Source: an uncultured Lachnospiraceae bacterium
GTDB taxonomy: Bacteria; Bacillota; Clostridia; Lachnospirales; Lachnospiraceae
Assembly: GCA_902803245.1 (NCBI GenBank)
Contig: CADCPJ010000016.1
Location: forward strand, 1-12,430
DNA: 12,430 bases
Direction of reading: 5' to 3'
This document shows positions 7,635 through 12,430 of the stretch, piece after piece (positions within the stretch are counted from its first letter, which is position 1; every line of letters starts with the position of its first letter). The notes beneath the pieces are model-generated. The model saw nothing but the letters and a program-made list of their open reading frames with translations, ran no database searches and was not told where the DNA came from. The position numbers were made by a program, and so were the translations under genes.

Positions 7635-8330
7635 ATGAATGCAAAGAACCGCACAATTAAACAAAATGCCAGACAGAAGCTGCTCGGGGGATACAGCGAG
7701 CACTGCGCGTATGCGATCCTTCTGGGAGGACTGGAAGTCCTGTCGGGCTGGATCATGGGGCTCTTCATCCCGGGCGCGGGCATGCAGTCCTTCATCTTCG
7801 GACTGATTGTCTCCGCGGTACTGCAGGTGCTCCTCTTCGTCTTCTACGCGGGGGCCGCGCTTCATTTCTTAAAGACGCTTAGGGGTGAGCCATCCCCGCT
7901 GACGGATTTTATCGAGCCCCTTCGCAGATCCGCGGACCGCTACCTTGTGGTCGGGCTCATAGAGGTGGCCGTGGGATATGTCCTCATGATCCCAATCTAT
8001 GCCGCCTGCGTGCTCCCGGACAGGGTAACCCGGGGAGCGCTGATCTTCTCTGCTGTCTGGCTCATCGCAGGCGGCATCGCGTACATCGTCTTTCTCGCGA
8101 ACTTTGCGCTGTCGATCTTCATCCTTCTCGACGATCCGGCCGTCTCTCCTCTTGCTGCCATGAAAATGAGCGCTGAGAAGATGCGCGGGAAGAAGGGCTC
8201 ATTTGTCCTTCTCGTCCTGTCCTTCATCGGATACGGGCTTCTCGTCATTTTCACCTTCGGCCTCGGCCTCATCTGGGTGCTGCCTTACTTCCTTGCGTCC
8301 GTCGCAGGGTTTTATGAGGATGCGAAGTGA
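7635..8330 (+). CDS. DUF975 family integral membrane protein
   Basis: A 231-residue, strongly hydrophobic protein with about five predicted transmembrane segments (roughly 23-45, 50-74, 96-118, 132-157 and 190-220). Features typical of DUF975 are the basic amphipathic start, a D-DDPAVSPLAAMKMSAEKMRGKK segment between late helices (about 168-190), and the ending WVLPYFLASVAGFYED near the C terminus. Function is unknown; such proteins are common in Clostridia and often stand near genes for envelope or stress proteins. AGGAAT at 7620-7625 precedes the ATG by about 9 nt. It starts 14 bp after the DUF4190-like gene, so the two probably form a pair. No terminator is visible after the stop; instead a tandem repeat array begins within 50 bp. 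Confidence 0.8.
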   Translation: MNAKNRTIKQNARQKLLGGYSEHCAYAILLGGLEVLSGWIMGLFIPGAGMQSFIFGLIVSAVLQVLLFVFYAGAALHFLKTLRGEPSPLTDFIEPLRRSADRYLVVGLIEVAVGYVLMIPIYAACVLPDRVTRGALIFSAVWLIAGGIAYIVFLANFALSIFILLDDPAVSPLAAMKMSAEKMRGKKGSFVLLVLSFIGYGLLVIFTFGLGLIWVLPYFLASVAGFYEDAK

Positions 8331-8379
8331 GCGGCACGGGCGGCGCTAAAGATACGGGATATAAAGATCGAAAAGGGAT

Positions 8380-8590
8380 AAGGCGCGAAGCGCGAGGACG
8401 AAAGGCGCAAAGTGAATGCCTGAGGCGCAAAGTGAATGCCTGAGGCGCGAAGTGGATGCTTGAGGCGCGAAGTGAATGCCTAAGGCGCGAAGCGAATGCC
8501 TGAGGCGCAAAGTGAGTGCTTGAGGCGCAAAGTGAATGCCTGAGGTGCAAAGTGAGTGCTTGAGGCGCGAAGCGAATGCTTGAGGCGCTA
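8380..8590. repeat. 20-bp tandem repeat array, 9 full units
   Basis: The 8331-8634 gap holds no gene. From 8401 to 8580 nine contiguous 20-bp units follow the pattern TGAGGCGC-RAAGYGA-RTGCY, with a degenerate unit before (from 8380, spaced 22 bp) and a half unit after (8581-8590). Units 2 and 7 are identical. All differences among units 2-9 are transitions, at unit positions 2, 6, 9, 13, 15, 16 and 20. There are no spacers, so it is not CRISPR. Each unit carries TGA codons on the + strand and 20 is not a multiple of 3, so it does not encode a + strand protein; long open frames on the - strand are a by-product. The junction GCCTGAGGC is an interrupted palindrome. Its role is unknown; it looks like an intergenic minisatellite. 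Confidence 0.92.
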
Positions 8591-8634
8591 AAAATGTCCA
8601 CAGGAAACGACGGATGTGTGGAGGCGGTGAAGCG

Positions 8635-9621
8635 ATGAAGCTGATGCGAACGGAAGACGCGGTGGGGCAGGTGCTCGGCCACGACATGACGCAGATCATT
8701 CCGGGCGTCGTGAAGGATGCCCGCTTTCGGAAGGGACAGATCATAAAGGAGGAGGACATCGAGGTGCTGCTCAGCATGGGAAAGGAGCACATCTATGTCT
8801 TCGAGAAAGACGAGTCCATGCTGCACGAGGACGAGGGCGCGGAGATCTTAAGACAGCTGTGCCAGAACAGGTATATGAAGGCTGTCGGACCGAAGGAGGG
8901 AAAGATCAGCCTGCAGGCGGAGGTGAACGGAGTCCTCAAGATCCATCGGGAGAAGCTCCTTAAGATAAACTCCGCCGGCGAGGTCATGATCGCCACGAAG
9001 AGAGGGGACACCCTCATCAAAAAGGAGCAGGTATTTGCGGGCATGCGGGTGATTCCTCTCGTCATCAGCAAGGAGAAGATGGCCGCCGTAAAAGATGCGG
9101 CAGGCCCGGAGCCGATCCTTGAGCTGCTCCCCCTTCGCGCGAAGAGAGCGGCGATCCTTGCGACCGGGAGCGAAATTTACAAGGGCCGCATAGAGGACCA
9201 GTTCACACCCGTTGTGGAGGGAAAGCTGACCGCGCTCGGCGCTTCCGTCATGGACAGGAAGGTGCTGGACGACGATCCGGAGATGACAACGGCCGCAATT
9301 CTCGAAGAGATTCAAAGCGGTGCGGAGCTCGTCTGCGTGACCGGAGGGATGAGCGTGGATCCCGACGACAGGACGCCTCTCGCGATCCGGAATACGGGGA
9401 GCAGGATCGTCTGCTACGGCGCGCCCGTCCTTCCCGGCGCGATGTTCCTCCTGTCCTATTACGAAAAGGAGGACGGAACGGCCGTCCCTGTAGTGGGCCT
9501 CCCGGGATGCGTGATGTATGCCGGCAGAACCATCTTTGACTTGGTTCTCCCGCGCCTGCTCGCGGACGACCCCGTGAGAGCGGAAGAGCTCGCAGCTCTT
9601 GGCGAAGGCGGCCTCCTGTGA
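8635..9621 (+). CDS. Molybdopterin-binding protein (MoeA/MogA-like domain)
   Basis: A 328-residue cytoplasmic protein of the Clostridia family usually annotated as molybdopterin-binding protein. The N-terminal part begins MKLMRTEDAVGQVLGHDMTQ, followed by PGVVKDARFRKGQII, a MoeA-like beginning. The C-terminal half (about 170-310) is a MoaB/Mog-like domain: AAILATGSEIYKGRIEDQF (172-190), CVTGGMSVDPDDRTP (234-248) and VPVVGLPGCVMYAGRTIFD (284-302), which matches the molybdopterin-binding fold. It is inferred to act in molybdenum cofactor handling. ATG 8635 was chosen over ATG 8614 because the family begins with MKL-RTEDAVG and GGAGG (8620-8624) lies just upstream; starting at 8614 would translate the ribosome site. 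No moa, moe or mod gene or molybdoenzyme appears in the window. It stands alone between a repeat array and a regulated leader. Confidence 0.88.
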   Translation: MKLMRTEDAVGQVLGHDMTQIIPGVVKDARFRKGQIIKEEDIEVLLSMGKEHIYVFEKDESMLHEDEGAEILRQLCQNRYMKAVGPKEGKISLQAEVNGVLKIHREKLLKINSAGEVMIATKRGDTLIKKEQVFAGMRVIPLVISKEKMAAVKDAAGPEPILELLPLRAKRAAILATGSEIYKGRIEDQFTPVVEGKLTALGASVMDRKVLDDDPEMTTAAILEEIQSGAELVCVTGGMSVDPDDRTPLAIRNTGSRIVCYGAPVLPGAMFLLSYYEKEDGTAVPVVGLPGCVMYAGRTIFDLVLPRLLADDPVRAEELAALGEGGLL

Positions 9622-9659
9622 AAAGTGCAAAAAAATATAGAGAAAAATGACATCCGTTG

Positions 9660-9668
9660 TGTTATAGT
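9660..9668 (+). promoter_or_regulatory. Extended -10 promoter for the PRTase-like gene
   Basis: TG-T-TATAGT (9660-9668) is an extended -10 element matching TATAAT at 5 of 6 positions. No good -35 lies 17 bp upstream, as is common with extended -10 promoters. The surrounding 9620-9670 stretch is AT-rich, unlike its neighbours. A start near 9675 would give a leader of about 100 nt before the gene, carrying two hairpins. Confidence 0.5.
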
Positions 9669-9677
9669 AGAGTTGTC

Positions 9678-9720
9678 TGATCAATAATGCGACTCGGACC
9701 GAAGGTGTTTGATCATTTTT
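9678..9720 (+). terminator. Leader hairpin with T5 tract
   Basis: TGATCAA (9678-9684) pairs with TTGATCA (9709-9715) around a 24-nt loop that contains a small ACC-GAA-GGT hairpin (9698-9706). TTTTT follows at 9716-9720. It may be the terminator of the molybdopterin-binding gene, or the first structure of a regulatory leader, since the predicted promoter lies just upstream of it. The stem is AU-rich and weak. Confidence 0.45.
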
Positions 9721-9731
9721 CGAAGTGGAAG

Positions 9732-9760
9732 AAAAGCGCCTGAGGAAACAGGCGCTTTTT
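9732..9760 (+). terminator. Intrinsic terminator or attenuator before the PRTase-like gene
   Basis: AAAAGCGCCTG (9732-9742) and CAGGCGCTTTT (9749-9759) form a perfect 11-bp stem with an AGGAAA loop, ending in five T. It is a textbook terminator but ends only 17 bp before the ATG at 9778, and the likely promoter lies upstream of it. That places it in the leader, where it could act as an attenuator. Confidence 0.75.
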
Positions 9761-9777
9761 GCCGAAAGGAGGCGGGC

Positions 9778-10416
9778 ATGGAAAATTACAGGAAGATCAC
9801 GTCAACGAACTATCCGAATGTCATCCTGCGCGTGGTGCCGGGACATTTTGTGACACCCAATTCACATGTCAACTACTACGTGGATATGACGGCCATCAAG
9901 TCCCGCACCAACGAGGCGCGCTGGGCAGCGGAGGCCTTGAGCGCGGTCCATTATTTTACGACTCCTGTGGACACGATCGTCTCTTGCGACGGGACGGAGA
10001 TCATCGGCGCCTATCTCGCGGAGGAGCTCTCCAAGGCGGGCGTCATTTCCATGAATGCACACAAGTCGATCTATGTCCTCACGCCGGAGTACACTCCGGC
10101 CGGCCAGATGATCTTCCGCGACAATATCCAGCCGTGGATCACGGGCAAGAACGTCCTCATCCTCCTCGCCTCTGTCACCACCGGCGGAGCGCTTTCGAGG
10201 GCCATCCAGTCCCTCAAGTACTACGGGGCGAAGATCAGCGGAATCTCGGCTGTCTTCTCCATCGCGACGGCCGTGGCCGGACTCCCGGTATACTCCATTT
10301 TCTCGAAGAAAGACCTGCCGGACTATGAGACTCACTCCCCCGAGAACTGCCCGCTCTGCAAGGCGGGAGTCCCTGTGGACGGAATCTGCAACGGTTTCGG
10401 GGTGTCCACGCTCTGA
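9778..10416 (+). CDS. Orotate phosphoribosyltransferase-like protein with altered PRPP loop
   Basis: A 212-residue cytoplasmic protein with a type I phosphoribosyltransferase fold. VDTIVSCDGTEIIGAYLAEEL (64-84) and the glycine-rich NVLILLASVTTGGAL (125-139) mark the core. In catalytic PRTases the latter reads hydrophobic-D/E-D-hydrophobic-xTGGT; here A131 and S132 replace the acidic pair that binds the ribose hydroxyls of PRPP. GHFVTPNSHVNYYVDMTAIKS (22-42) resembles the start of OPRT-like proteins. The C-terminal tail holds CPLCKAG (191-197) and another Cys (204), possibly a metal site. It is usually annotated as orotate phosphoribosyltransferase, but catalysis is doubtful; a PRPP or nucleotide sensor is an alternative. 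ATG 9778 with AAAGGAGG (9765-9772) is clear; an upstream TTG at 9709 lies before the terminator and is rejected. No pyr genes are adjacent. Confidence 0.8.
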   Translation: MENYRKITSTNYPNVILRVVPGHFVTPNSHVNYYVDMTAIKSRTNEARWAAEALSAVHYFTTPVDTIVSCDGTEIIGAYLAEELSKAGVISMNAHKSIYVLTPEYTPAGQMIFRDNIQPWITGKNVLILLASVTTGGALSRAIQSLKYYGAKISGISAVFSIATAVAGLPVYSIFSKKDLPDYETHSPENCPLCKAGVPVDGICNGFGVSTL

Positions 10417-10473
10417 CAGGCAGGACGCGGCAAGACGGAATGCTGCGCTCTGACAGACAGGACGCGGCAAGAC
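10411..10473. repeat. Direct repeat, 26 bp at 37-bp period, overlapping a stop codon
   Basis: Positions 10411-10436 and 10448-10473 match at 25 of 26 bases (one G/A change). The first copy contains the last codon and TGA stop of the PRTase-like gene (CTC TGA, 10411-10416). A weaker echo of the CAGG-AAGCGACATGG type follows at about 10477-10495. Together with the next terminator this fills the 10417-10510 spacer; no gene is seen. Confidence 0.8.
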
Positions 10474-10510
10474 CCTGCAGGAAGCGACATGGAAGGATAA
10501 GGCATGATGT

Positions 10511-10552
10511 GACCGCCCGGGCTCCTAAGGAGAGCTCCGGCGGTCTTTTTTT
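10511..10552 (+). terminator. Strong intrinsic terminator after the PRTase-like gene
   Basis: GACCGCC (10511-10517) pairs with GGCGGTC (10539-10545), continued inside by GG/CC and GCTC/GAGC stems with small bulges and a CTAAGGA loop. Seven T follow (10546-10552). It ends the PRTase-like transcript and insulates tdk. Confidence 0.9.
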
Positions 10553-10555
10553 GTG

Positions 10556-10584
10556 ATGACGATTTAACAGTTCTGTAATATAAT
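10556..10584 (+). promoter_or_regulatory. Predicted sigma-A promoter of tdk
   Basis: A perfect TATAAT at 10579-10584 lies 17 bp after ATGACG (10556-10561), which matches TTGACA at 4 of 6 positions. It stands between the terminator and the tdk start, 51 bp before the ATG, in an AT-rich stretch. Confidence 0.75.
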
Positions 10585-10635
10585 GGAAATGATTTAAGCG
10601 CATGAAAGTGAAAATTCGGAAGGGGATCTACGGAT

Positions 10636-11223
10636 ATGGCAAAGTTATATTTTCGGTACGGCGCGATGGGAAGCTCCAAGACGGCAAATGCCCTGATGGT
10701 CCGCTTCAACTACATCGAGCGGGGGCAGGACGTGATACTCCTTAAGCCGCGCGTCGACAACCGGGACGGGGAGAAGACCATCCGCTCCAGGATCGGACTT
10801 GAGGCGGAGGGAATGTTTGTCGACGAATTCGGCGATTACATAGACAGAGAATGGAAAGACGGGGGCTCAAGGAAATGCTCCTGCGTCATCGTCGATGAGG
10901 CCCAGTTCCTCACGGAGGAGCAGATCGGCCTGCTCTCGGACGTCGTGGATTTCTACAACGTGCCCGTGATCTGCTACGGGCTGCGGACGGATTTCCGGAC
11001 AAAGCTGTTTCCCGGGTCGAAGCGGCTCTTTGAGCTGGCTGACGTCATCGAGGAGATCCCCACGGTCTGCTGGTGCGGGCGGAGGGCGCATTTCAACGCG
11101 CGCGTGATCGGGGGGAAGATCGCCACGGAGGGCGAACAGATCTTCCTCGGGGGAAACGAGTCTTACGTCCCCCTGTGCCGAAAGCACTACAAGGAGAAGA
11201 ATCTTGGAGATGAAGCCCTTTAA
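10636..11223 (+). CDS. tdk: Thymidine kinase (type II)
   Basis: A salvage enzyme that phosphorylates thymidine (and deoxyuridine) with ATP, giving dTMP. The 195 residues match the type II family. Walker A is GAMGSSKT (9-16), with the family TANAL following. The lid-like region is about 40-55. CVIVDEAQFL (83-92) holds the Walker B Asp and the catalytic base E88. CYGLRTDFRTKLFPGSKRL (113-131) is the conserved thymidine-binding lasso region. The structural zinc site is formed by C145, C147, C181 and H184 (CWC and CRKH). Start ATG 10636 lies 8 nt after GGAAGGGGA. It has its own promoter and follows a strong terminator, so it opens a new transcription unit. No terminator is visible after it, so the repeat array and secreted-protein gene downstream may be on the same transcript. 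Confidence 0.96.
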   Translation: MAKLYFRYGAMGSSKTANALMVRFNYIERGQDVILLKPRVDNRDGEKTIRSRIGLEAEGMFVDEFGDYIDREWKDGGSRKCSCVIVDEAQFLTEEQIGLLSDVVDFYNVPVICYGLRTDFRTKLFPGSKRLFELADVIEEIPTVCWCGRRAHFNARVIGGKIATEGEQIFLGGNESYVPLCRKHYKEKNLGDEAL

Positions 11224-11231
11224 GGCGGGAG

Positions 11232-11374
11232 CCACATGCAGATGGAAGTCCGCGAAGAGGAGAGATCCACATGCAGATGGGAAGTCCGCGAAGAGTAGAG
11301 ATCCACATGCAGATGGGAAGTCCGCGAAGAGTAGAGATCCACATGCAGATGGAAGTCCGCGAAGAGGAGGTGAT
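11232..11374. repeat. 36-bp tandem repeat array, 4 copies
   Basis: Four contiguous copies start at 11232, 11267, 11303 and 11339 (35, 36, 36 and 36 bp), each opening CCACATGCAGATG and containing AAGTCCGCGAAGAG. There is no spacer, so it is not CRISPR. Copies 1 and 4 have GATGGAAG, copies 2 and 3 GATGGGAAG, a one-G difference. It begins 8 bp after the tdk stop and its last copy provides the ribosome site of the next gene. Because 36 is a multiple of 3, the + strand holds an ATG frame (11271-11381, 36 residues) with the 12-residue repeat MQMGSPRRVEIH, preceded by AGGAGAG. Its TGA overlaps the next gene's TTG start. Whether it is translated is unknown. Confidence 0.93.
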
Positions 11375-11375
11375 C
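11365..11375 (+). promoter_or_regulatory. Full-length Shine-Dalgarno deciding the TTG start at 11378
   Basis: AGGAGGTGATC complements essentially the whole 3' end of 16S rRNA. AGGAGG ends 7 nt before the TTG at 11378, an ideal spacing, and no ATG or GTG in that frame lies nearby. The site is the tail of the fourth 36-bp repeat. Confidence 0.85.
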
Positions 11376-11377
11376 TT

Positions 11378-12430
11378 TTGAAGACGGGAAGAGGCACAAA
11401 GAAGCTTGCAGCCTGCCTGCTGGCCGGATGCCTGCTTGCGGGCGGAACTGCCGGAGGTGCGTTCGCAGACGATGAATATGAAGACTTTCTGAACGGATAC
11501 GGTGATGACTGGTTCGAGGAGGAGTACAGTGACGAGTACCCGGAAGAAAGGTACGAGGAAGGCTACTCGGGAGAACTGTCCAGAGACAGCGGGGATGAGG
11601 TGATCTACTTTGATGAGGAGATCCCTTATGACGAGGCCAATGCCGTCACCTGCTCGGATGACAGCCTCTTTGCGAAAGCCGTGCCCGAGCTCTCAACCAC
11701 GCTTCCTGCCGGCACCGTGCTCAAGGTGCGGCGCCTGACCGGGGACCTGGGAGGAATCAGCGCGACGAGCGCAATAACCCGCCTCAACGAACAGAAGCCG
11801 GAGTACCTCTCTCCGTATGATGAGGACAACACGCTCCTCTTCGACGTGGAGTTCCTGCGGCACAGGACGGATGAGGAGGGAAACTGGGTTGTCCGCAGGG
11901 AGGGTGAGCCGGAGAGCGACCTGGATTACACCGCGGACGGGGTCACATACCGCATGGAGGAGGTCTGGCCGGACGGATATGTGGATGTGTCGGTGACCTT
12001 CTACGATATGGACCCGGCGGTGGAGGTGAGCTTTACAACGGACAAGCCGGGAGTCGCCGCCATGCACGACGAGGAGGAGAACAAAGTGGTTCTTCTCCGG
12101 AAGTCCGACCTTCTGCCTTCCGATGAGGAGTCCGGCGATGGCCTTCCGGGAGGGGATGCTTCCGGTGGTGGGGAATCCGGTGAGAGTCTTCCGGACGGGA
12201 ATTCTTCCGGTGAGAGCCTTCCGGACGATGTGATCCTCTTTGGAAGCGAGGAGGACGTGGAGAAAACGGATCAGCAGCTTTCGGAGACGGTCCCGGAAGA
12301 CACAGGGAAAGAAGGTGCGGAAAGCACTCCGGAGGCGAACCCGGAAGATGCGGCGGCCGGAGATACGGAAACAACTCCGGAAGCGACTCCGGAATTGACT
12401 CCGGAACCGACTTCGGAAGCGACTCCGGAA
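11378..12430 (+). CDS. Acidic secreted protein with Thr-Pro-Glu repeats (3' end cut by window)
   Basis: Not recognised. The frame stays open for 351 codons up to the window end, so the gene is partial. It starts with a signal peptide: basic MKTGRGTKK, hydrophobic LAACLLAGCLLAGGTAGG and cleavage site AFA-DD (30/31). LAGC at 15-18 could be a lipobox, but the hydrophobic stretch runs on past it, favouring signal peptidase I. The mature start (31-75) is extremely acidic and aromatic (EDFLNGYGDDWFEEEYSDEY). A probable folded domain of unknown type spans about 85-245 (with YRMEEVWPDGYVDVSVTFYD). After residue 250 come SG-SLPD repeats, then an acidic linker and (A/L/P)TPE repeats that continue to the edge. 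Such tails usually link domains or reach across the cell wall. No anchor or catalytic motif is visible in the part seen. Confidence 0.8.
   Translation, partial: MKTGRGTKKLAACLLAGCLLAGGTAGGAFADDEYEDFLNGYGDDWFEEEYSDEYPEERYEEGYSGELSRDSGDEVIYFDEEIPYDEANAVTCSDDSLFAKAVPELSTTLPAGTVLKVRRLTGDLGGISATSAITRLNEQKPEYLSPYDEDNTLLFDVEFLRHRTDEEGNWVVRREGEPESDLDYTADGVTYRMEEVWPDGYVDVSVTFYDMDPAVEVSFTTDKPGVAAMHDEEENKVVLLRKSDLLPSDEESGDGLPGGDASGGGESGESLPDGNSSGESLPDDVILFGSEEDVEKTDQQLSETVPEDTGKEGAESTPEANPEDAAAGDTETTPEATPELTPEPTSEATPE
12131..12226 (+). repeat. Degenerate 30-bp coding repeat (SG-ESLPD units)
   Basis: Within the secreted protein gene, 12176-12196 and 12206-12226 match at 20 of 21 bases with a 30-bp period; a weaker copy starts at 12131. 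They encode SGDGLPG, SGESLPD and SGESLPD. Repeats in phase with the codons suggest a flexible stalk that can change length. Confidence 0.75.
12374..12430 (+). repeat. 12-bp coding repeat (TPE-x), continues past window
   Basis: Four 12-bp units plus a partial fifth begin ACTCCGGAA or ACTTCGGAA at 12374, 12386, 12398, 12410 and 12422, encoding TPEA, TPEL, TPEP, TSEA and TPE. Earlier single copies (STPEANPE, TTPE) precede them. The array reaches the window edge, so its length is unknown. Confidence 0.9.

Noticed and set aside
5998..7656. 552-codon - strand open frame opposite the GH13 and DUF4190-like genes
   Set aside because: The + strand frames have clear catalytic motifs and good starts. 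The antisense frame has Arg/His/Pro-rich low-complexity content typical of a GC-rich shadow.
8614..8634. ATG 8614 as the start of the molybdopterin-binding protein
   Set aside because: It would translate the GGAGG ribosome site. ATG 8635 gives the family's usual N terminus.
8269..8826. Long - strand open frames across the 20-bp array, encoding periodic LRHSL-type peptides
   Set aside because: The frames stay open in two phases simply because the unit lacks - strand stops. No ribosome site or known domain is present, and they run antisense into flanking genes.
9678..9760. Known riboswitch classes (purine, preQ1, fluoride, guanidine, c-di-GMP) or PyrR site in the leader
   Set aside because: None of their conserved core sequences is visible. 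A covariance search would be needed to exclude a diverged member.
9709..9777. TTG 9709 as the start of the PRTase-like gene
   Set aside because: The extension reads through the perfect terminator hairpin and has no ribosome site. ATG 9778 has AAAGGAGG.
8380..11374. CRISPR arrays
   Set aside because: The 20-bp and 36-bp units are contiguous with no unique spacers, and no cas gene is present.
10867..11397. - strand open frames with 12-residue repeats over the 36-bp array
   Set aside because: The array is a multiple of 3 and GC-rich, so several frames stay open. They run antisense into tdk and match no family.
11420..11440. Lipoprotein signal (LAGC) in the secreted protein
   Set aside because: The hydrophobic stretch continues for several residues after the Cys and leads to a good AFA cleavage site, so ordinary secretion is more likely. 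Kept as a minor alternative.

Overview
The window looks like the chromosome of a GC-rich member of the Bacillota, most likely class Clostridia and a Lachnospiraceae-type lineage. The reasons are the order rqcP-divIC-tilS-hpt-ftsH (the conserved Bacillota order), strong AGGAGG-type ribosome binding sites, frequent TTG starts, and protein families such as DUF975 and the Clostridia-type molybdopterin-binding protein. All genes seen are on the + strand. No tRNA, rRNA, transposase, phage or CRISPR feature was found. The genus cannot be fixed by reading.

Layout. Positions 1-166 hold a non-coding, highly palindromic element: an outer 18-bp inverted repeat enclosing three further stems. Then comes a tightly packed block: rqcP (S4-domain ribosome quality control), a promoter, divIC (septum), tilS (tRNA-Ile lysidine synthase), hpt (purine salvage), ftsH (membrane protease), a GH13 neopullulanase-type glycosidase starting inside the ftsH stop codon, a DUF4190-like membrane protein and a DUF975 membrane protein. 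The genes yabP, yabQ and spoIIE, which sit in this cluster in spore formers, are absent, which hints at a non-sporulating lineage.

From 8331 the spacing becomes loose and repeat-rich. A 20-bp tandem array (9 full units) separates the DUF975 gene from a molybdopterin-binding protein gene. Next is a leader with an extended -10 promoter and two terminator-like hairpins, in front of an orotate-phosphoribosyltransferase-like gene whose PRPP loop lacks the usual acidic pair. A 37-bp-period direct repeat overlaps that gene's stop codon, followed by a strong terminator and the promoter of tdk (thymidine kinase). A 36-bp tandem array follows tdk and supplies the ribosome binding site of the last gene, an acidic secreted protein with Thr-Pro-Glu repeats that is cut by the window end.

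How they work together: the first block is housekeeping (translation quality, division, tRNA modification, proteolysis) with an added intracellular maltodextrin-degrading enzyme. hpt, tdk and the PRTase-like gene are nucleotide salvage or related functions. The most unusual material is non-coding: the palindromic element, three unrelated intergenic tandem repeats each placed at or just after a stop codon, and a small repeat-encoded reading frame whose stop overlaps the start of the secreted protein gene.
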